A DNA stretch of 60,000 nucleotides from Symbiodinium natans (lineage: Eukaryota; Sar; Dinophyceae; Suessiales; Symbiodiniaceae). This document shows, one piece after another, positions 9,330 through 19,959 of the stretch. The position numbers and the translations under genes were made by a program. Within the stretch, counting starts at the first letter, position 1. Each line of letters starts with the position of its first letter. The stretch is from contig CAJNDS010002111.1 in NCBI GenBank assembly GCA_905221605.1, positions 1 through 60,000 on the forward strand, read 5' to 3'. A model generated the notes under the pieces. It was not told the origin of the DNA and searched no databases. It saw only the letters and a list, made by a program, of their open reading frames with translations.

Positions 9330-9437
9330 CATGGGGGTTTCCGAAAATAGGGGTACCCTTTTTGGGGCTCCCATTAAGGGGATTCTATTCTATTTGGGGT
9401 ATACATGGGGTACCCTAGTTTGGGAAATACCCACATG
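9330..9437 (+). mobile_element. Family A hairpin element
   Basis: CATGGGGGTTTCCGAAAATA at one end and GTTTGGGAAATACCCACATG at the other, with the family core GGGGTACCC and GGGGATTCTATTCTA. Confidence 0.75.
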
Positions 9438-9661
9438 CTGATCTCAGTTGGGGGAACATGTAAGTCAGCACACACGTAGGCTGCATGCAGCACCTGCTTA
9501 GCAAGCCTTGCAGGAACTAAAAAACGTACGACTAGGGGGCTTCTGGCTGTGCTAGATCCCATAAGTTTAGAGGGGATATTGCACGTCTCACAGCCCCCTA
9601 AGTAGAGGGTTTAGGGTTTAGGGTTTAGGGTTTAGGGAGCTTCTGCCATCTCGTGCCCGGA

Positions 9662-9900
9662 CACCTGCATGGCAGCAACGGCTGCGCGACCCATTTGCCC
9701 CGCGCTTCGCTCCACGGCCGTGGCCGTGACAGGTGCTGGTAGAGGCATGGCGCCGCGGAAAAATTGTGGAAAAGATGGGCTCCGGTCGGCTGTTTTGCAG
9801 TTGCCACTAGAGTTGGCTGCTTGGCATGCTTTGGCTTTAGGTGGCTCTGATCCCTTAGGGTGACTGAGAGGGTCTGGTATACTAGATGGCGAGGTCTTCA
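9662..9900 (-). CDS. Candidate exon(s), unknown
   Basis: Minus frame contains FFRGAMPLPAPVTATAV and ends ...GRAAVAAMQ at a GT donor (CATGCAG|GTGTCC) just before a TTTAGGG tract (9607-9640 on plus). It could be an upstream exon of the PP2C gene, but no PP2C motif is visible. Confidence 0.3.
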
Positions 9901-10129
9901 CAGAGCAGCTGAGAAGGTGCTGGGTGCTGCAGCTCATCCCTGAAGGAGCTACATCGTGAGCTGCTGTTGCGGCTGCCTATGCATGGGTCGGACGATGGCG
10001 CAAGGATAGCACAAGTGAAGTCGAATCCGGCCGCAAGCTGTGCGGCAGCGTGCGCGTGACCGGTGGACTTGCACAGTCGAGCATCTTAAGCCGCGGGCGC
10101 GCTCTTTGTCCTGCATTGCGCTGTCCCGG

Positions 10130-10450
10130 TTAGGAACAAAACGCTGTGAAGCTTAAAGCAGGAATGCGAGGGGTCGGATGGGACGGTAGCACTGGCCTCA
10201 ATTTAGGCCGCACTCGAGGCCATATTGACCCCTTCCTTGCCCACCCGACCTGCTCAGGGCTGCAATTCCTTTCTGCGAGATCAGAGATGGTCAGCCCCTG
10301 GAAACGCCAGAGGGCCTGTGATGGCACTCCGATTTGCTCGTCTGAGCAGGCTGTGGAAAAAGGCCTCTTCTGGCTAGCGGCTAGTGGGCCTGGTTCTGCG
10401 AATGTCCGTGGTCCAGCACGGGAAGAACTGGGTGGCTTGCTCTAGTCCAC
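10130..10450 (-). CDS. Candidate exon, unknown
   Basis: Minus frame with FQGLTISDLAERNCSPEQ ending at CAG|GTCGGG. A plus-strand frame of similar length exists, so strand is uncertain. Confidence 0.3.
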
Positions 10451-10479
10451 CGGCGTCATTCTCTCACACGACGTCGAAC

Positions 10480-10694
10480 CTGGCACGCCTGCTCAAAGTA
10501 GTGCTGCACGACGTCGTCCGGGTCTACCCACCGTTTTGCCTGGATTGCTTGTCCTGAGGCTGTACAGTTTGCGTGTCACGGCACTACGTACCCAGGACAT
10601 GGATCCTTCACGCAGCTGTTCAAAGCCGTGAAGCCCTTCTTCACTACAAGCGCGCGTTCATCCAAAGTCCACAGGTCGTACCTCTTCCCCGGCT
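10480..10694 (-). CDS. Hypothetical protein, two exons
   Basis: Exon about 10694-10592 reads KRYDLWTLDERALVVKKG then FTALNSC, ending at a GTACG donor. Exon 10539-10480 is exactly 20 codons, AKRWVDPDDVVQHYFEQACQ, between CATCCAG-type AG and CAG|GTTCGA. Codons are GC-rich in third position. No family recognised. Confidence 0.55.
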
Positions 10695-10765
10695 TTGCCT
10701 TTCAAGAAGCTCCTTTTAGAAGTTCATATGCTCCAAGCCATCCGGCCAGGGGGAATATTCCATGA

Positions 10766-11147
10766 TCTGACCCGAAATTCCTTTTTGTTGCGACTTTGTT
10801 TTCTCTTGTCTCAAGGCCTGAATTAAAGGCCTTCCACAAGAAGCCCCCCCTCCATTCCACATCCCTCGCGGCTTGCTTGCCTATTGTTTTTGGGGACAAT
10901 GCCATGATGCCCTTCTGCCAAGCATCTCGCTATCTGAGCAACGTTGAGCACGCGATACTTGCCCTGAACCTGGGTCCCGGGTTGATTGCGAAGTGAGCCT
11001 AGGCCCTGGGCCCGAAGCCCTAAGCCCTGTTCCCTAAACCGTAAACCCTGAACCCTGAACCCTAAACTTTAATTAAGGCTAGCATGCGCTTCTAGGCAAA
11101 AAGGGGAAGCTACAGCGATATGAAGAGGAATGTATGTGTATGTATCT
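10766..11147. other. No gene seen; degenerate heptamers at 11020-11070
   Basis: Only a short decayed CCCTGAA/CCCTAAA tract and unassigned sequence. Confidence 0.4.
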
Positions 11148-11210
11148 TCACATACATACATACATACATACATATACATATACATGTGTATATGTATATG
11201 TACACAGGGA
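11148..11210. repeat. ATAC/TATG microsatellite
   Basis: CATACATACATA passing into TATACATATACATG; simple sequence. Confidence 0.9.
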
Positions 11211-11599
11211 CATAGGCCTCAGCAGGGGGCATACATGTCTAAGGCCCAGGGTTGGAGCTGCTGCCAGAGCCTGGGCAGCCCAAGGACCGGCACAGCATGT
11301 GCCCCTCAGACTTACGATTTCGCGGTCGCTGATTCTTACCCTTACATCCCACGTCCCCGCCCTAGACCCTAAACCCAAAACCCCAGAAATCCATCTCTCG
11401 CCCAGAGGCCTGGGAACTGCGAGCAGGGCGGGCCTCTAGTGCCGAGCGCCTGGGAGCCCCCCAAAAGAACCCCCCATGAAGCCACTGAAAAGTCTTACTT
11501 TGGGGTCTTCCGGAAAGAAAAAAGGACAGGGCTTTCCCTCGCCAGGCTTCACATGCTGGTGATTTAGTACCGTTGGCCGCTGTTCTTACTGCTTTATTA

Positions 11600-11830
11600 T
11601 TGTTTTTGTTGTCGTCGTCGTCGCCGTCGCCGTCGTGTTCGTTGTTGTCGTTGTTGTGGTTGTCGTTGTTGCTGTCGTTGTTGTTGCTGTCCTTGTTGAC
11701 AATGTAGTTGTTGCTGTTATTGTTGCTCATGTTCTTGCTATTGTTGATGCTTTTCGTATTTGTTGTTGCTGCCGTTGTTGCTCGTGTTGCGAGTGCTGTC
11801 AGCGATATTGTTGTTGCCTCTCTTTGTTTT
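11600..11830. repeat. GTT/GTC trinucleotide-rich tract
   Basis: Imperfect (GTT)n, (GTC)n and (GCC)n runs; long frames here are low-complexity translations (poly-Val or poly-Asn) and are not called. Confidence 0.9.
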
Positions 11831-12007
11831 GTCATGTTTCTTGCTCTGAGCACGATCACCCATTACTATCATGGTTATTAGGCTTAGAAATTAGGTCTTT
11901 GGGGGTCAGGGCAAAAGGCTTCGGAACTCAGAGGACGAGAGCGCTGCTGCGGCACGAAACCCCATGACTCATGCTGGCCCCTAGGTTCCCTAAAACCCTA
12001 AACTACT

Positions 12008-12104
12008 ATTTGCTTAAGAACCCCCCCCAAAAAATAAAAAATGATAATCCTCATATTGCCCTTATAAGCAAGAATATTTTGATTCTTTGGGGGGTTGTTA
12101 AGCA
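12008..12104. mobile_element. Family H hairpin element
   Basis: TTTGCTTAAGAACCCCCC at one end and GGGGGGTTGTTAAGCAA at the other form an inverted repeat. The core GATAATCCTCATATTGCCCT recurs at 39480 as GATAATCATCCCCATATTGC, identifying a two-copy family of about 97 bp. Confidence 0.75.
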
Positions 12105-12119
12105 ATTCGTAGTAAACTT

Positions 12120-12601
12120 CCCTAAGCCTCAGACGACACCCAAGTTCGGCCCGGGTGGCCGTGAGGCTTCGGCAGCCGCGGGGGTTTGGGCCGCAAGCTC
12201 CATCGCATCGTCTGCTGGGGGAGCACTCGCGGCTCCTGCGGCTGGTATTGCTCGAAGACTTTTCTAAGGCTTCCGGCGGGCATAAATTCTTGTTGTAGGC
12301 TTGCAGACTTGCCAAGGTCTCCGGGGCCTGCATAAGTTCGTCGCCAGTTGTCAAGCTCCCCAGGCAGTAGGCTTAAAATATCCTGGGGCGCCTAACCCAA
12401 AGTGTTGCCCTCCAAGCGCATTTCGGATTCCCCCGCTCTCGCAGCTCCTGTGCCATCCTTCGCCGCCGCCCGAATCCTGCGGTTCCAGGTGTCCACCACA
12501 CCCTGCCAGACTGGCATATCCATCTCCTGCCAGAATCCAAAAATCATAAACGCAACAACGTGAACTGCATGACCGCCTTCTTGCGGTGGAACTTTGAGTT
12601 T
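12120..12601 (-). CDS. Hypothetical protein, two exons
   Basis: Exon 12601-12392 starts after a textbook acceptor (TTTCTTGCTTCAG) and reads KLKVPPQEGGHAVHVVAF then FGFWQEMDMPVWQGVVDTWN, rich in Trp. A second coding stretch at about 12354-12120 includes DELMQAPETLASLQAYNKNL followed by an Ala/Pro/Ser-rich segment whose frame is unclear. The hairpin element at 12008-12104 lies just downstream. Function unknown. Confidence 0.45.
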
Positions 12602-13027
12602 CTGAAGCAAGAAATTAGGTCTCGATCACCTTAATTCAACAGCCAAGTAGAAGGGTTGCTGGAGCCCTCTTCGGCCTCCTTCATCCTTGACCCCTGCAGC
12701 CCTCCTCCTTTGGAGGATTGGAGGGCTGGAAGGCTGGAGGGCTCTGGATGAAGGGTTGGTCAGGGTTGAATAAGACATGTTTTTTCAAGACTTTCAGAAA
12801 TGTCCTAGACTCTCGTGGACCTTTGCACATCTCTTATCAAACAAGTTTTGACCGTAGTGGCGGGCTAGGGGCCGCCTTGGCATGAACCTCGGAGTAAGCG
12901 TATGTGGGACTGAACGCCCCAGCTCTGGCCGCAAAGTGTGCGACACAAAAACCTAGGCCCGGACAAACAGAGACCTGTGGGTTCGTTCCAAACAAGAGCA
13001 TTTTTTTTGAGAGCTGTCCCCAAGCTA

Positions 13028-13128
13028 CCCTAAACCCTAAACCCTAAACCCTAAACCCTAAACCCTAAACCCTAAACCCTAAACCCTACACCCTACACCC
13101 TACACCCTACACCCTAAACCCTACCCTG
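13028..13128. repeat. CCCTAAA array with CCCTACA variants
   Basis: Eight perfect units, then four CCCTACA units: a local variant that has been tandemly copied. Confidence 0.95.
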
Positions 13129-13244
13129 TTTTTGGCCATGGGCCTGCACGTTGCCGTCAAAGAGCTCCTTGGGGGCCACGGCGTAGGTGCTGGGCGGTGT
13201 GCTGGGAGTCTTCTGGGCCCTGCGCAGCAGCTCCTGCTCGAAGG
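13128..13244 (-). CDS. Exon bounded by telomere-like arrays, unknown protein
   Basis: The whole 117-bp island between a CCCTAAA array and a TTTAGGG array is open on the minus strand: SFEQELLRRAQKTPSTPPS then TYAVAPKELFDGNVQAHG, with almost every third position G or C. A plus frame is also open but has weaker codon bias. Confidence 0.55.
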
Positions 13245-13361
13245 AGGGTTTAGGGTTTAGGGTTTAGGGTTTAGGGTTTAGGGTTTAGGGTTTAGGGTTT
13301 GGGGGGGGGGGGGGGGGGGGGGGGAGGGGGTTTGGGCCAAAGGGTTTGGGGTTTAGGGTCT
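13245..13361. repeat. TTTAGGG array and poly-G run
   Basis: Eight heptamers, then about 25 consecutive G bases and GTTTGGG variants. Confidence 0.95.
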
Positions 13362-13805
13362 CCAGGTGCAGGGGGCTCCCAACGTTCTCTCTAAGACTCC
13401 AAGGGGCTTTGCAGCTTGAATCCTGCGGGCTTTGGGCCCATGGGCTGAGGGGGCTGCAAGGCTTAATCTTTCTAGTGCTCTAAAAAATCAGTCCTTTCAC
13501 AAAGCCAACCCTGACCCAAACCCTAAACCCTACAAACCTAAGCCTCTCTGACAACACCGAAAAAGTCGGCGAGCAGATCTGCAGCCGCAGCAGACACCCA
13601 CCCCCCCGATAATAATTCGGGTTTCCTTTCTGGAGGCTGGTTACTTTATGAGGGAACCTGAAACCGGGCCGCCCGTTTGGGTTCGAGACGAGTTCAGGAG
13701 CTTTGCAGAGGCTGGAAGGGATTTCAAGGGACTCAAGGGCTATCTAAGGTGTAGTTACAGGGGTTACATAAGGGACTAAGATTAGTTCAGGGCTGTAGGG
13801 CGTGG

Positions 13806-13880
13806 GCTTAGGGTTTAGGGTTTAGGGTTTAGGGTTTAGGGTTTAGGGTTTAGGGTTTAGGGTTTTGGGTTTTAGGGTTC
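13806..13880. repeat. TTTAGGG array
   Basis: About ten heptamers with TTTTGGG variants at the 3' end. Confidence 0.95.
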
Positions 13881-13918
13881 AGGGTCCCTTCTAGGGGGTC
13901 CTTCCATCCCTTAAGGAT

Positions 13919-13981
13919 TACCAGGGCCGAGAGGGCGCGGCCTTGGCGCAGCAGTTGGCCTCGAAGCCCTGCTGATCCCGC
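13919..13981 (-). CDS. C-terminal exon, unknown protein
   Basis: Reads RDQQGFEANCCAKAAPSRPW and stop, with 18 of 20 third positions G or C, after a CCTGCAG acceptor. Two other frames are open with poorer codon bias. Confidence 0.45.
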
Positions 13982-14014
13982 CTGCAGGGCGCCGCTGGCT
14001 CAAAAGGGCCACTT

Positions 14015-14098
14015 GGGATGTTCCCCCGAAGACTAGCAGTCCTTCATAGGGACTATAGTACCTGTTATAAGGACTGAAAAAGGGGCAACATCCCAAAG
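14015..14098. mobile_element. Family B hairpin element
   Basis: TTGGGATGTTCCCCC ... GGGGCAACATCCCAA ends with inner AGTCCTT/AAGGACT arms; same family as 39172-39276 and 54687-54787. Confidence 0.8.
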
Positions 14099-14153
14099 GA
14101 CCACCATTAAGAATTAAAACAAGAAAAGGTTCAGGGTTTAGGGTTTAGGGATG

Positions 14154-15190
14154 TTCAGGGTACACGCAACCCCAAGCCCTGAAGAACTGCAATGCAGGCT
14201 TCCCAAAAACGCTACGTGCACGTGGGGTCTGGCAGGAGCATGGCTCCAGTTCCAGGGGGCTTGAGTGCTTGGCGGTGTCCTAGTGATGCCCATGCTACCT
14301 TTGGCCCGATACAGGCGTACATAACCCAAGGCCCCAAAGCCAAAACAAAGCATGCCCCAACATGCCCCAACAACATCTCATCATCCGGCAAAACCCGGAC
14401 CCCTTGCAATGGCTCGAAGCCGACTGCCCCCCCCAAAACCTGGAAACACTACAAGCCCGGAGATGATCCAAAACTAGGCCCCTCGAGCGCCCAAGCTTGC
14501 CAGCCGACCACCTGCAAGCCGAAATTTCCCCAACCGCGAAACCAAAACCGCAACCACAACCCCACACCCAGCGCTCCAGGCTCCCCTTCTTCTTTCCTTG
14601 ATTCCGCCCTCTACCCCTCCCTCCTCCTGGCCTGCGACCGTCTGCAGCCTTATGGATGCGCGGCCGCTCATTTCTCGGAGGCTCCAACGCGCGAGGATGC
14701 ATGAGGATGACCTCCATTATGGGGTTTCATTGTGGGGTTTAGGGTTTAAAGTTTAGGGGCCACCGGGGGGTTTTGTGACTCTACGGTTCTTGCTGGTTCA
14801 GCCCCCGCGAACGCGACCTAACATCTCGGTCTCTAGATATTACAGCACGTCTGGTTCTTGTTTGTCTTCCGCTCCATCCTCCCATTCCTTCTTCTCCAAC
14901 TCTTCCTCCCTGTTACGAGGCTCTCGCCAACTGCGTTGGCCTACGCCGGACCAGAAGTGCAGCCTGGACTACCAACCTATGAGTTTGTGGTTCCTTGAGG
15001 GCTCCGCGTCCGAACCTTAACTCACAGAGGCTGCATGTCTGGCACTTCACTGTTCCTGTTCTGAGGCTCCGCTTCAGATTCTGGATGTTTCGTCTTTCTG
15101 GGGTGGTGGGGGGTTTGGTACTTCCTTTAGGGACATCAGGAATCTACAGAGATTGCACGGCCTTGGCACGTAATGTGTAAAAGATGCAAG
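14154..15190. other. No gene confidently seen
   Basis: Several mutually overlapping frames of similar quality on both strands; none has convincing splice signals. A Gly/Arg-rich minus frame and a Pro/Ser-rich plus frame overlap at 14400-14700. Confidence 0.3.
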
Positions 15191-15196
15191 TGGTAC

Positions 15197-15272
15197 TTGA
15201 AGACGTTCACTGGCAGAGTCTTTGGGAGTCTGTTGGGTTGCTTCAAGAAGTGCCACGTCAACGTGCGCAGCT
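15197..15272 (-). CDS. Candidate exon, unknown
   Basis: AHVDVALLEATQQTPKDSAS then ERLQ ending at CAA|GTACCA; helical composition. No family recognised. Confidence 0.4.
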
Positions 15273-15345
15273 GGATTTCTTAGTTGTGTGATCTCGCGTT
15301 GTGAGGCGTGGGTTGCGACCCTTCTTAAACCCTAAACCCTGTGCA

Positions 15346-15435
15346 GGCCTTCTCCAAGCCAGGTCCAACAGGAAGCTTCGCCTTCTTGGTGAACGTCCTG
15401 TGTCAGAAGTCGCAACGCCAACGTTCCATGCTTTA
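15346..15435 (+). CDS. Candidate exon directly after a heptamer-derived acceptor
   Basis: CCCTAAACCCTGTGCAG is followed by AFSKPGPTGSFAFLVNVL and CQKSQRQRSML, then TAG. The acceptor lies in a decayed CCCTAAA tract. Confidence 0.45.
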
Positions 15436-15545
15436 GTCAAGGATGGTCAGGGCTTGCGGGCTGAGACTTGCTTCTACTCACCAGCTGAGCACCGCATGCT
15501 GGAAGAACAAAGTCCCCTGCCCCATTATTACGAAACACACACATA

Positions 15546-15660
15546 TAAATAAATAAATAAATAAATAAATAAATATAAATATATATATATATATTTATAT
15601 ACACACATATACTTATAGGATAGTATATAATATTACATGATATACTACCGTATACCTGTC
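15546..15660. repeat. AAAT and AT microsatellite
   Basis: (AAAT) repeats passing into (AT)n and ATAC words; AT-rich, no gene. Confidence 0.9.
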
Positions 15661-15912
15661 AGTATGTCTCATTATCTTTCATTACTTTTTAGCTGCTTAT
15701 CGTGTTCGGTTATACATGACTATATGTCATTGCGAACTCAGCTGCTCTCAGTCTGTCCTTCGCTCTACCACAGGCGTCTTTGGTAAATCGAGGACCCATC
15801 GCTGCTCCGACTCTTTCGCGGGAGCCGCCATGGGTCGTGGCGTCCTGAGCTGCTGAGCCGGGCGGACTTGCCTTGTAGAGTCAAGTACATCTCCACGGTT
15901 TAGGGTTTAGGG

Positions 15913-17084
15913 TTAGGAGAGCAGCTGTTTCAAGTCAAACCGAGGACCTGGCCAAAGATCGCCCGGCTTCACGAAGAGGTCCAGGCCCAAAGGGCGGGTT
16001 GGGTCCAACGTCTCCCGTGGCTCCGGCATTGGCTCGGCCTGTGGATCCTCCACAGAGACACTGCTCACCACGCTGGCATCGTCTGGGCAGGTCAGGAAGG
16101 TTGCCGGAAATTGAAATCGAGCCTCGGCAGAACCCGACTGACCATCGCTCTCCCCCGCATCAGGCGTATCTGGACCAGCTTCTGGATCTGGTTGCGGCAC
16201 GCTCTTTTCCGATGAAGCACTCGGAACAGGTGGAACGGTCTCTGGGCTTGGAGCGGCCTCGTGCAATTGCTCGTCCACTTGTTCGGCCCCTTCGCTGGGC
16301 AGGGCGTCAGGGCTTTGTGGGGTTCTTACGCCGCTTGCATTGTCCACTCGCTGGCAGTTGTCGGGACCTGGCAGGTGTTGGGGAGACTTGACCTTGCTGA
16401 CGCTTCCACTGCCAGACCTTTGGCTACCAGACCTGGCGCTATCACACCTCTGGCTCTTGCTGCTCGGAAGCTCCATCTCAGAAGTCAGGGCCGACGAGTC
16501 CTGGTTGACCACTTCGAGCCATTTGATTTCGCTTTCAGCTGTCCCAGATGCATCTCCTGTCTCTGCCGCCTCCACCGTGAGCCCGTCACAAGCTGATCCC
16601 GTCTCTGATGCCCGATGCACGTACTCCGAAGGACTGAGAAACTCACGTAGCAGCTGCATGCAGTTATTCCAGCTCTGGGTCACTGGCTTCGACAGGAGTG
16701 CCTCGGTAGCGCTGCCCTGCGCACAGCGTCCGCACTCTGCGCAGAGGAGGAAGCAGCGGCTTTTGGCCTCACAGGTACGGCACTTCCACCAAGGCTCGTA
16801 GGGCGCCTCCTGGCCGGCAGAGCACAGGAGATCGTCGGCGGTGCGCTTGCAGCGGTGGCAGAAGTGACCCAAGGTTTCTGGAGCCCTGGCCAGGCTGGGC
16901 AGCGGAACGCGATCCATGCCGTGGCCCAAGGAGCAGCAAGCGCTGGTCCCAACCCCCAGGGTGGTCAGGGCCTTCAGCAAGCTCTGTGCCAGACGACTGT
17001 GCAGGGTTTCGAGGCCTCGGCTCACTTTCATCTCCCAGCTCTCAACTCCCTCCAGCAACTCAAGATTTGAGGAGGTTTGAATAG
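15913..17084 (-). CDS. Cys-rich putative zinc-binding protein, partial
   Basis: A continuous 390-codon frame, the longest clean one in the window, starting after an AG acceptor (no confident ATG) and ending DLKQLLS-stop right at a CCCTAAA tract; the stop TAA is the last codon before CCCTAAACCC. Residues about 75-120 hold paired cysteines: FCHRCKR, WKCRTCEAKSRCF and LCAECGRC, suggesting two zinc sites. The rest is a Ser/Glu/Pro-rich acidic tail of about 250 residues, probably disordered. I do not recognise the family; a zinc-ribbon or RING-like adaptor is only a guess. Confidence 0.75.
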
Positions 17085-17099
17085 CTCAAACCAGAACCC

Positions 17100-17628
17100 A
17101 GTTTAAAGCAAACGCAGCAACTCCACATTGCAGAATGAATGCTAGCATCGTGATCCCAAACCAGCACACCCGCGACCCCAAGCATCAAGCTCCGGAATCT
17201 CCAAGCTCCCACCCATAAGGCCCCCCAAGCCTTCAAACTCCATTAAGCCCCGAAGCCCTAAAGCCTAAGGCCCGTGGCCCTAAACCCTGAACGAAGACAA
17301 GGGGATGTGGAGGTGAGCCTGCCCATACATATCTCAAAAGTGAAGGTCGCAACCTCACAGTGTACGCCGACGCCTCTTGGGCACTTTGCATTTTAGCTTC
17401 TGTTTGTGGACCTCCCAAGAATAAATAAAGTAGGGTGCAGGCCCGCAAGGGCCCCAGTCTTGATTCAGCTTGTCAACCCAGCAGAGCAGGGGTAGGTTGA
17501 CGACGCACATCGCACGCGTGCCGCCCAGGGTGCTTCAAGCTCAAGCGCCTGACACACCCGGTTCAACCCAGACTCAACAAACCGTAAGCCGAAGATTAAA
17601 CCCAAACCCTCCAATCCCAAACCCGAAA
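17100..17628. other. No gene confidently seen
   Basis: Overlapping weak frames; a minus frame VCQALELEAPWAARVRCASS at about 17490-17575 is the best of them. Confidence 0.3.
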
Positions 17629-17727
17629 CCCAGGTTCCGACGCTGCGCCAGGCCACGCACTGCGCGCTGCAGGAGGCGCCGTGCGACGAGAATGGAGGCT
17701 TCCGTGCCCCAGCGGGAGGCTTCCTAG
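17629..17727 (+). CDS. C-terminal exon, unknown protein
   Basis: After CCCAG, the frame reads VPTLRQATHCALQEAPCDEN then GGFRAPAGGFLE-stop, with strong third-position GC. A decayed CCCAAA/CCCTCC tract precedes it. Confidence 0.5.
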   Translation, partial: PRFRRCARPRTARCRRRRATRMEASVPQREAS

Positions 17728-18650
17728 AATAGTTTCAGTTTGAGGGGGTAAGGGTTTAGGTTCCAGGTTCTTGGGCTTAATTACTTAGGAGCCAAAGGGT
17801 TTCATGTCCTGTGCACTAGTCAATACAACAAACTACGTGAGGGTTCAAGGATAATGGCAAGGATATTGAAAGGGATTTTCCCCGCCCCCCCTCAGACGAC
17901 GCCACAACAAGAATACTCTGCCATTGAGTCTAGCTCGCCCCAAAAACAACATGGAAAAAGGTTTCTCTCGGGGGCATGTGCCCTTGTTCACATTGCAGGA
18001 GAAAATGCCTGTTGAAGCTGTTCCGTTGTTTGATGGCACGCTCGTCATGCTCGTCCAGCTCCTATTCTCGTACCTTGCCCAACACTGCTACTGCTGCGAC
18101 CAACACCACTACCACTATCACTACTACTGCTACTACGACGACAAGCCGAAGTGTACATCTTGCAGATGTAGGCAGAGAAGTAATGGCTTGCCCACAGCAT
18201 CTTCGCAAGATGCTCGACGCAGGCTTCAGGCTTCTAGCTCGCGGCCTTTATCCAACAGTTCAAGCCTGCAGATTGCCGGCCAGGATTCAAACAAGGAGGG
18301 GGGCGGGGGGGGGAGGGAGGGAGGATTGGCGGTGGGGGGGGGCCTTTATTTGGAATATGAATGATTAAAACAGCGGGGATAAGCCGGGAAGCCAGAAGCC
18401 GAATGAAACTCCACACAAGAACTGATAAACAATCCCAAAAAAACGCCACCACCAACCAAGCGACCGTCGAACCCAGTTCACAGTCTCTTGAACTGAAGAT
18501 CTAGACTTCCTATCTCATAGCCTGACGCTAAACCCCCAAAATTGATTCACTGAATAGGTTGGCCCTTGAACCACCTAAAAAATGCTCCTACATGTGATAC
18601 TCTTTAACCCAGGTAGGGGAAAAGTACAATATCCCAAGGGCCTACCCAGG
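17728..18650. other. Simple-sequence-rich stretch with weak frames
   Basis: Contains (CTA/CCA)-type trinucleotides at 18085-18145 and a G-rich run at 18296-18345. A plus frame at 18148-18290 (HLADVGREVMACPQHLRKML) is the only coding-like segment. Confidence 0.35.
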
Positions 18651-18668
18651 TGGTCACAAAGGCCTCAA
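18559..18668. mobile_element. Possible hairpin element
   Basis: GGCCCTTGAACCACCT near one end and AGGTGGTCACAAAGGCC at the other form an imperfect inverted repeat about 105 bp apart. Confidence 0.5.
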
Positions 18669-19050
18669 TTCATGCGCTGACCTCAACGAGTCTTCAGGCC
18701 AAGAGACATCTCGCAACTGGCGGATTGTCATGGGGAGCTTTCGCGCTTGGGCAGCCTCCGGCAGAGGGAACGGCTGCAACTGCTGGCCGCTTCCTAGGCC
18801 CTCCACATTCCTCTGATCCCTTTCTCTGTCTCTCCCAGCTACGCTTGCGCAGTGGCTTGCTCGCTTGCACAAAACAGCTGTTTCAAAGCAGGAGAAGAAG
18901 GTGCGCTAGGAGACCCGTTCGCCAAAGTGTGATTCCATGCCGCTGAGTCTCACAGACTGCAATCTCGTGGAGAAGAGCATCGCAGTGTCCTGGCACGTTG
19001 TGGCACAAAGCAGGAGAAATCGTGTGCACGGTGCGCAAGGCCCGACTAGG
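18660..19050 (-). CDS. Candidate exons, unknown
   Basis: Two minus frames: about 18660-18860 with LPEAAQARKLPMTIRQLRDV, and about 18920-19050 with NVPGHCDALLHEIAVCETQR. Plus-strand frames overlap both, so strand is inferred. Confidence 0.3.
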
Positions 19051-19082
19051 GAAAGGCCGCCAATTAACCGGTGAGCCCAAAC

Positions 19083-19165
19083 CCTACTTGGAGGTTCATG
19101 GGTAATTATGTGAGTAGGGTCGTGAGTCATAACTATCGTTGTAAGACTTGTAACCCTCCATATGA
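19083..19165. mobile_element. Family G repeat
   Basis: TTGGAGGTTCATGGGTAATT ... GAGTCATAACTATC matches, in reverse, the motif at 1-52 and 29680-29760. Confidence 0.55.
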
Positions 19166-19237
19166 TTCCTTCTGAACCTCCATGCATAACGTCAAAATGC
19201 TCTGAATCCTGAGCTCCGTGCCTAGACTTCGCAGTAG

Positions 19238-19262
19238 GTGCCGCATGCAGAGATCTCCGCGG
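19238..19262. repeat. Perfect 11-bp inverted repeat
   Basis: CAGAGATCTCC, a three-base spacer, then GGAGATCTCTG. Confidence 0.85.
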
Positions 19263-19486
19263 GAGATCTCTGTGACCGCCTCCTGACAGAAGATACCAGA
19301 AGTCAGTGAATGCATCTACAGTGGAAATAGTCCCCTAAACCATAAACCCTAAACCCTATAACCTAGAACCCCTAACCCCTACACCCTAAACCCCAATCCC
19401 ATTTCGTCTGCAGAAGGTCTGAAAGCTGCCAATATCCCCCCCCCCCCCCTATACCCCCCCCCCCCCCTATATCCCCCCCCCCCGAC

Positions 19487-19549
19487 CTTAGCCACGTCGC
19501 CAAGGATGCGCCGCAGGCCCTGGGTGTCCAGCACTGGCCCTGACCAGCT
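19487..19549 (-). CDS. Short exon, unknown protein
   Basis: Twenty-one codons, SWSGPVLDTQGLRRILGDVA plus K, between CATCCCCAG and AAG|GTCGGG. Upstream (minus sense) is a CCCTAAA array; downstream are C/G homopolymer runs at 19438-19484. Confidence 0.5.
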
Positions 19550-19557
19550 CTGGGGAT

Positions 19558-19662
19558 GGGGTTTAGGGTTTAGGGTTTAGGGTTTAGGGTTTAGGGTTTA
19601 GGGTTTAGGGTTTAGGGTTTAGGGTTTAGGGTTTAGGGTTTAGGGTTTAGGGTTTAGGGGTT
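19558..19662. repeat. TTTAGGG array
   Basis: About 14 perfect heptamers, directly next to the exon at 19487-19549. Confidence 0.97.
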
Positions 19663-19670
19663 AGGCTTGG

Positions 19671-19780
19671 GGAGTTGGTGGAATCGATCGAAAGCCCCCA
19701 AACCACTGCAAGCGGGCGCCTTGACATGTTTCATAGACAGCTCCCTGATGACTACTTGCTTGAACATGGTGTTTGAAGTC
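19671..19780 (-). CDS. Candidate exon, unknown protein
   Basis: NTMFKQVVIRELSMKHVKAP then ACSGLGAFDRFHQLPKP, ending in a heptamer tract. With the exons at 19487 and 20092 it may belong to one minus gene. Confidence 0.45.
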
Positions 19781-19837
19781 TGAACTCTCGCGAGAATCAT
19801 TATGCACGCCCCTGAAACCTCAAGTAAATGCAATAAT

Positions 19838-19913
19838 ATAGGGGTCGGAATAGTTACAAATAGTATTCCCTTAAGGCCCCTTTGTCATTTTACTAAAATA
19901 ACCCCCCCCCCCC
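19838..19913. mobile_element. Family E element (partial)
   Basis: TAGGGGTCGGAATAGTTAC recurs at 33915 and, inverted, near 31890; ends in AT-rich and poly-C sequence. Confidence 0.5.
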
Positions 19914-19959
19914 CGCAAACCCCATTCTAATTCTTTAATGCCCCTACATTACCTACATT

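Noticed and set aside
10502-10765. Plus frame of 87 codons without a Met
   Set aside because: The minus strand has two exons with proper splice sites and better codon bias.
11362-11967. Asn-rich or Val-rich protein
   Set aside because: Low-complexity (GTT)n/(AAC)n reading.
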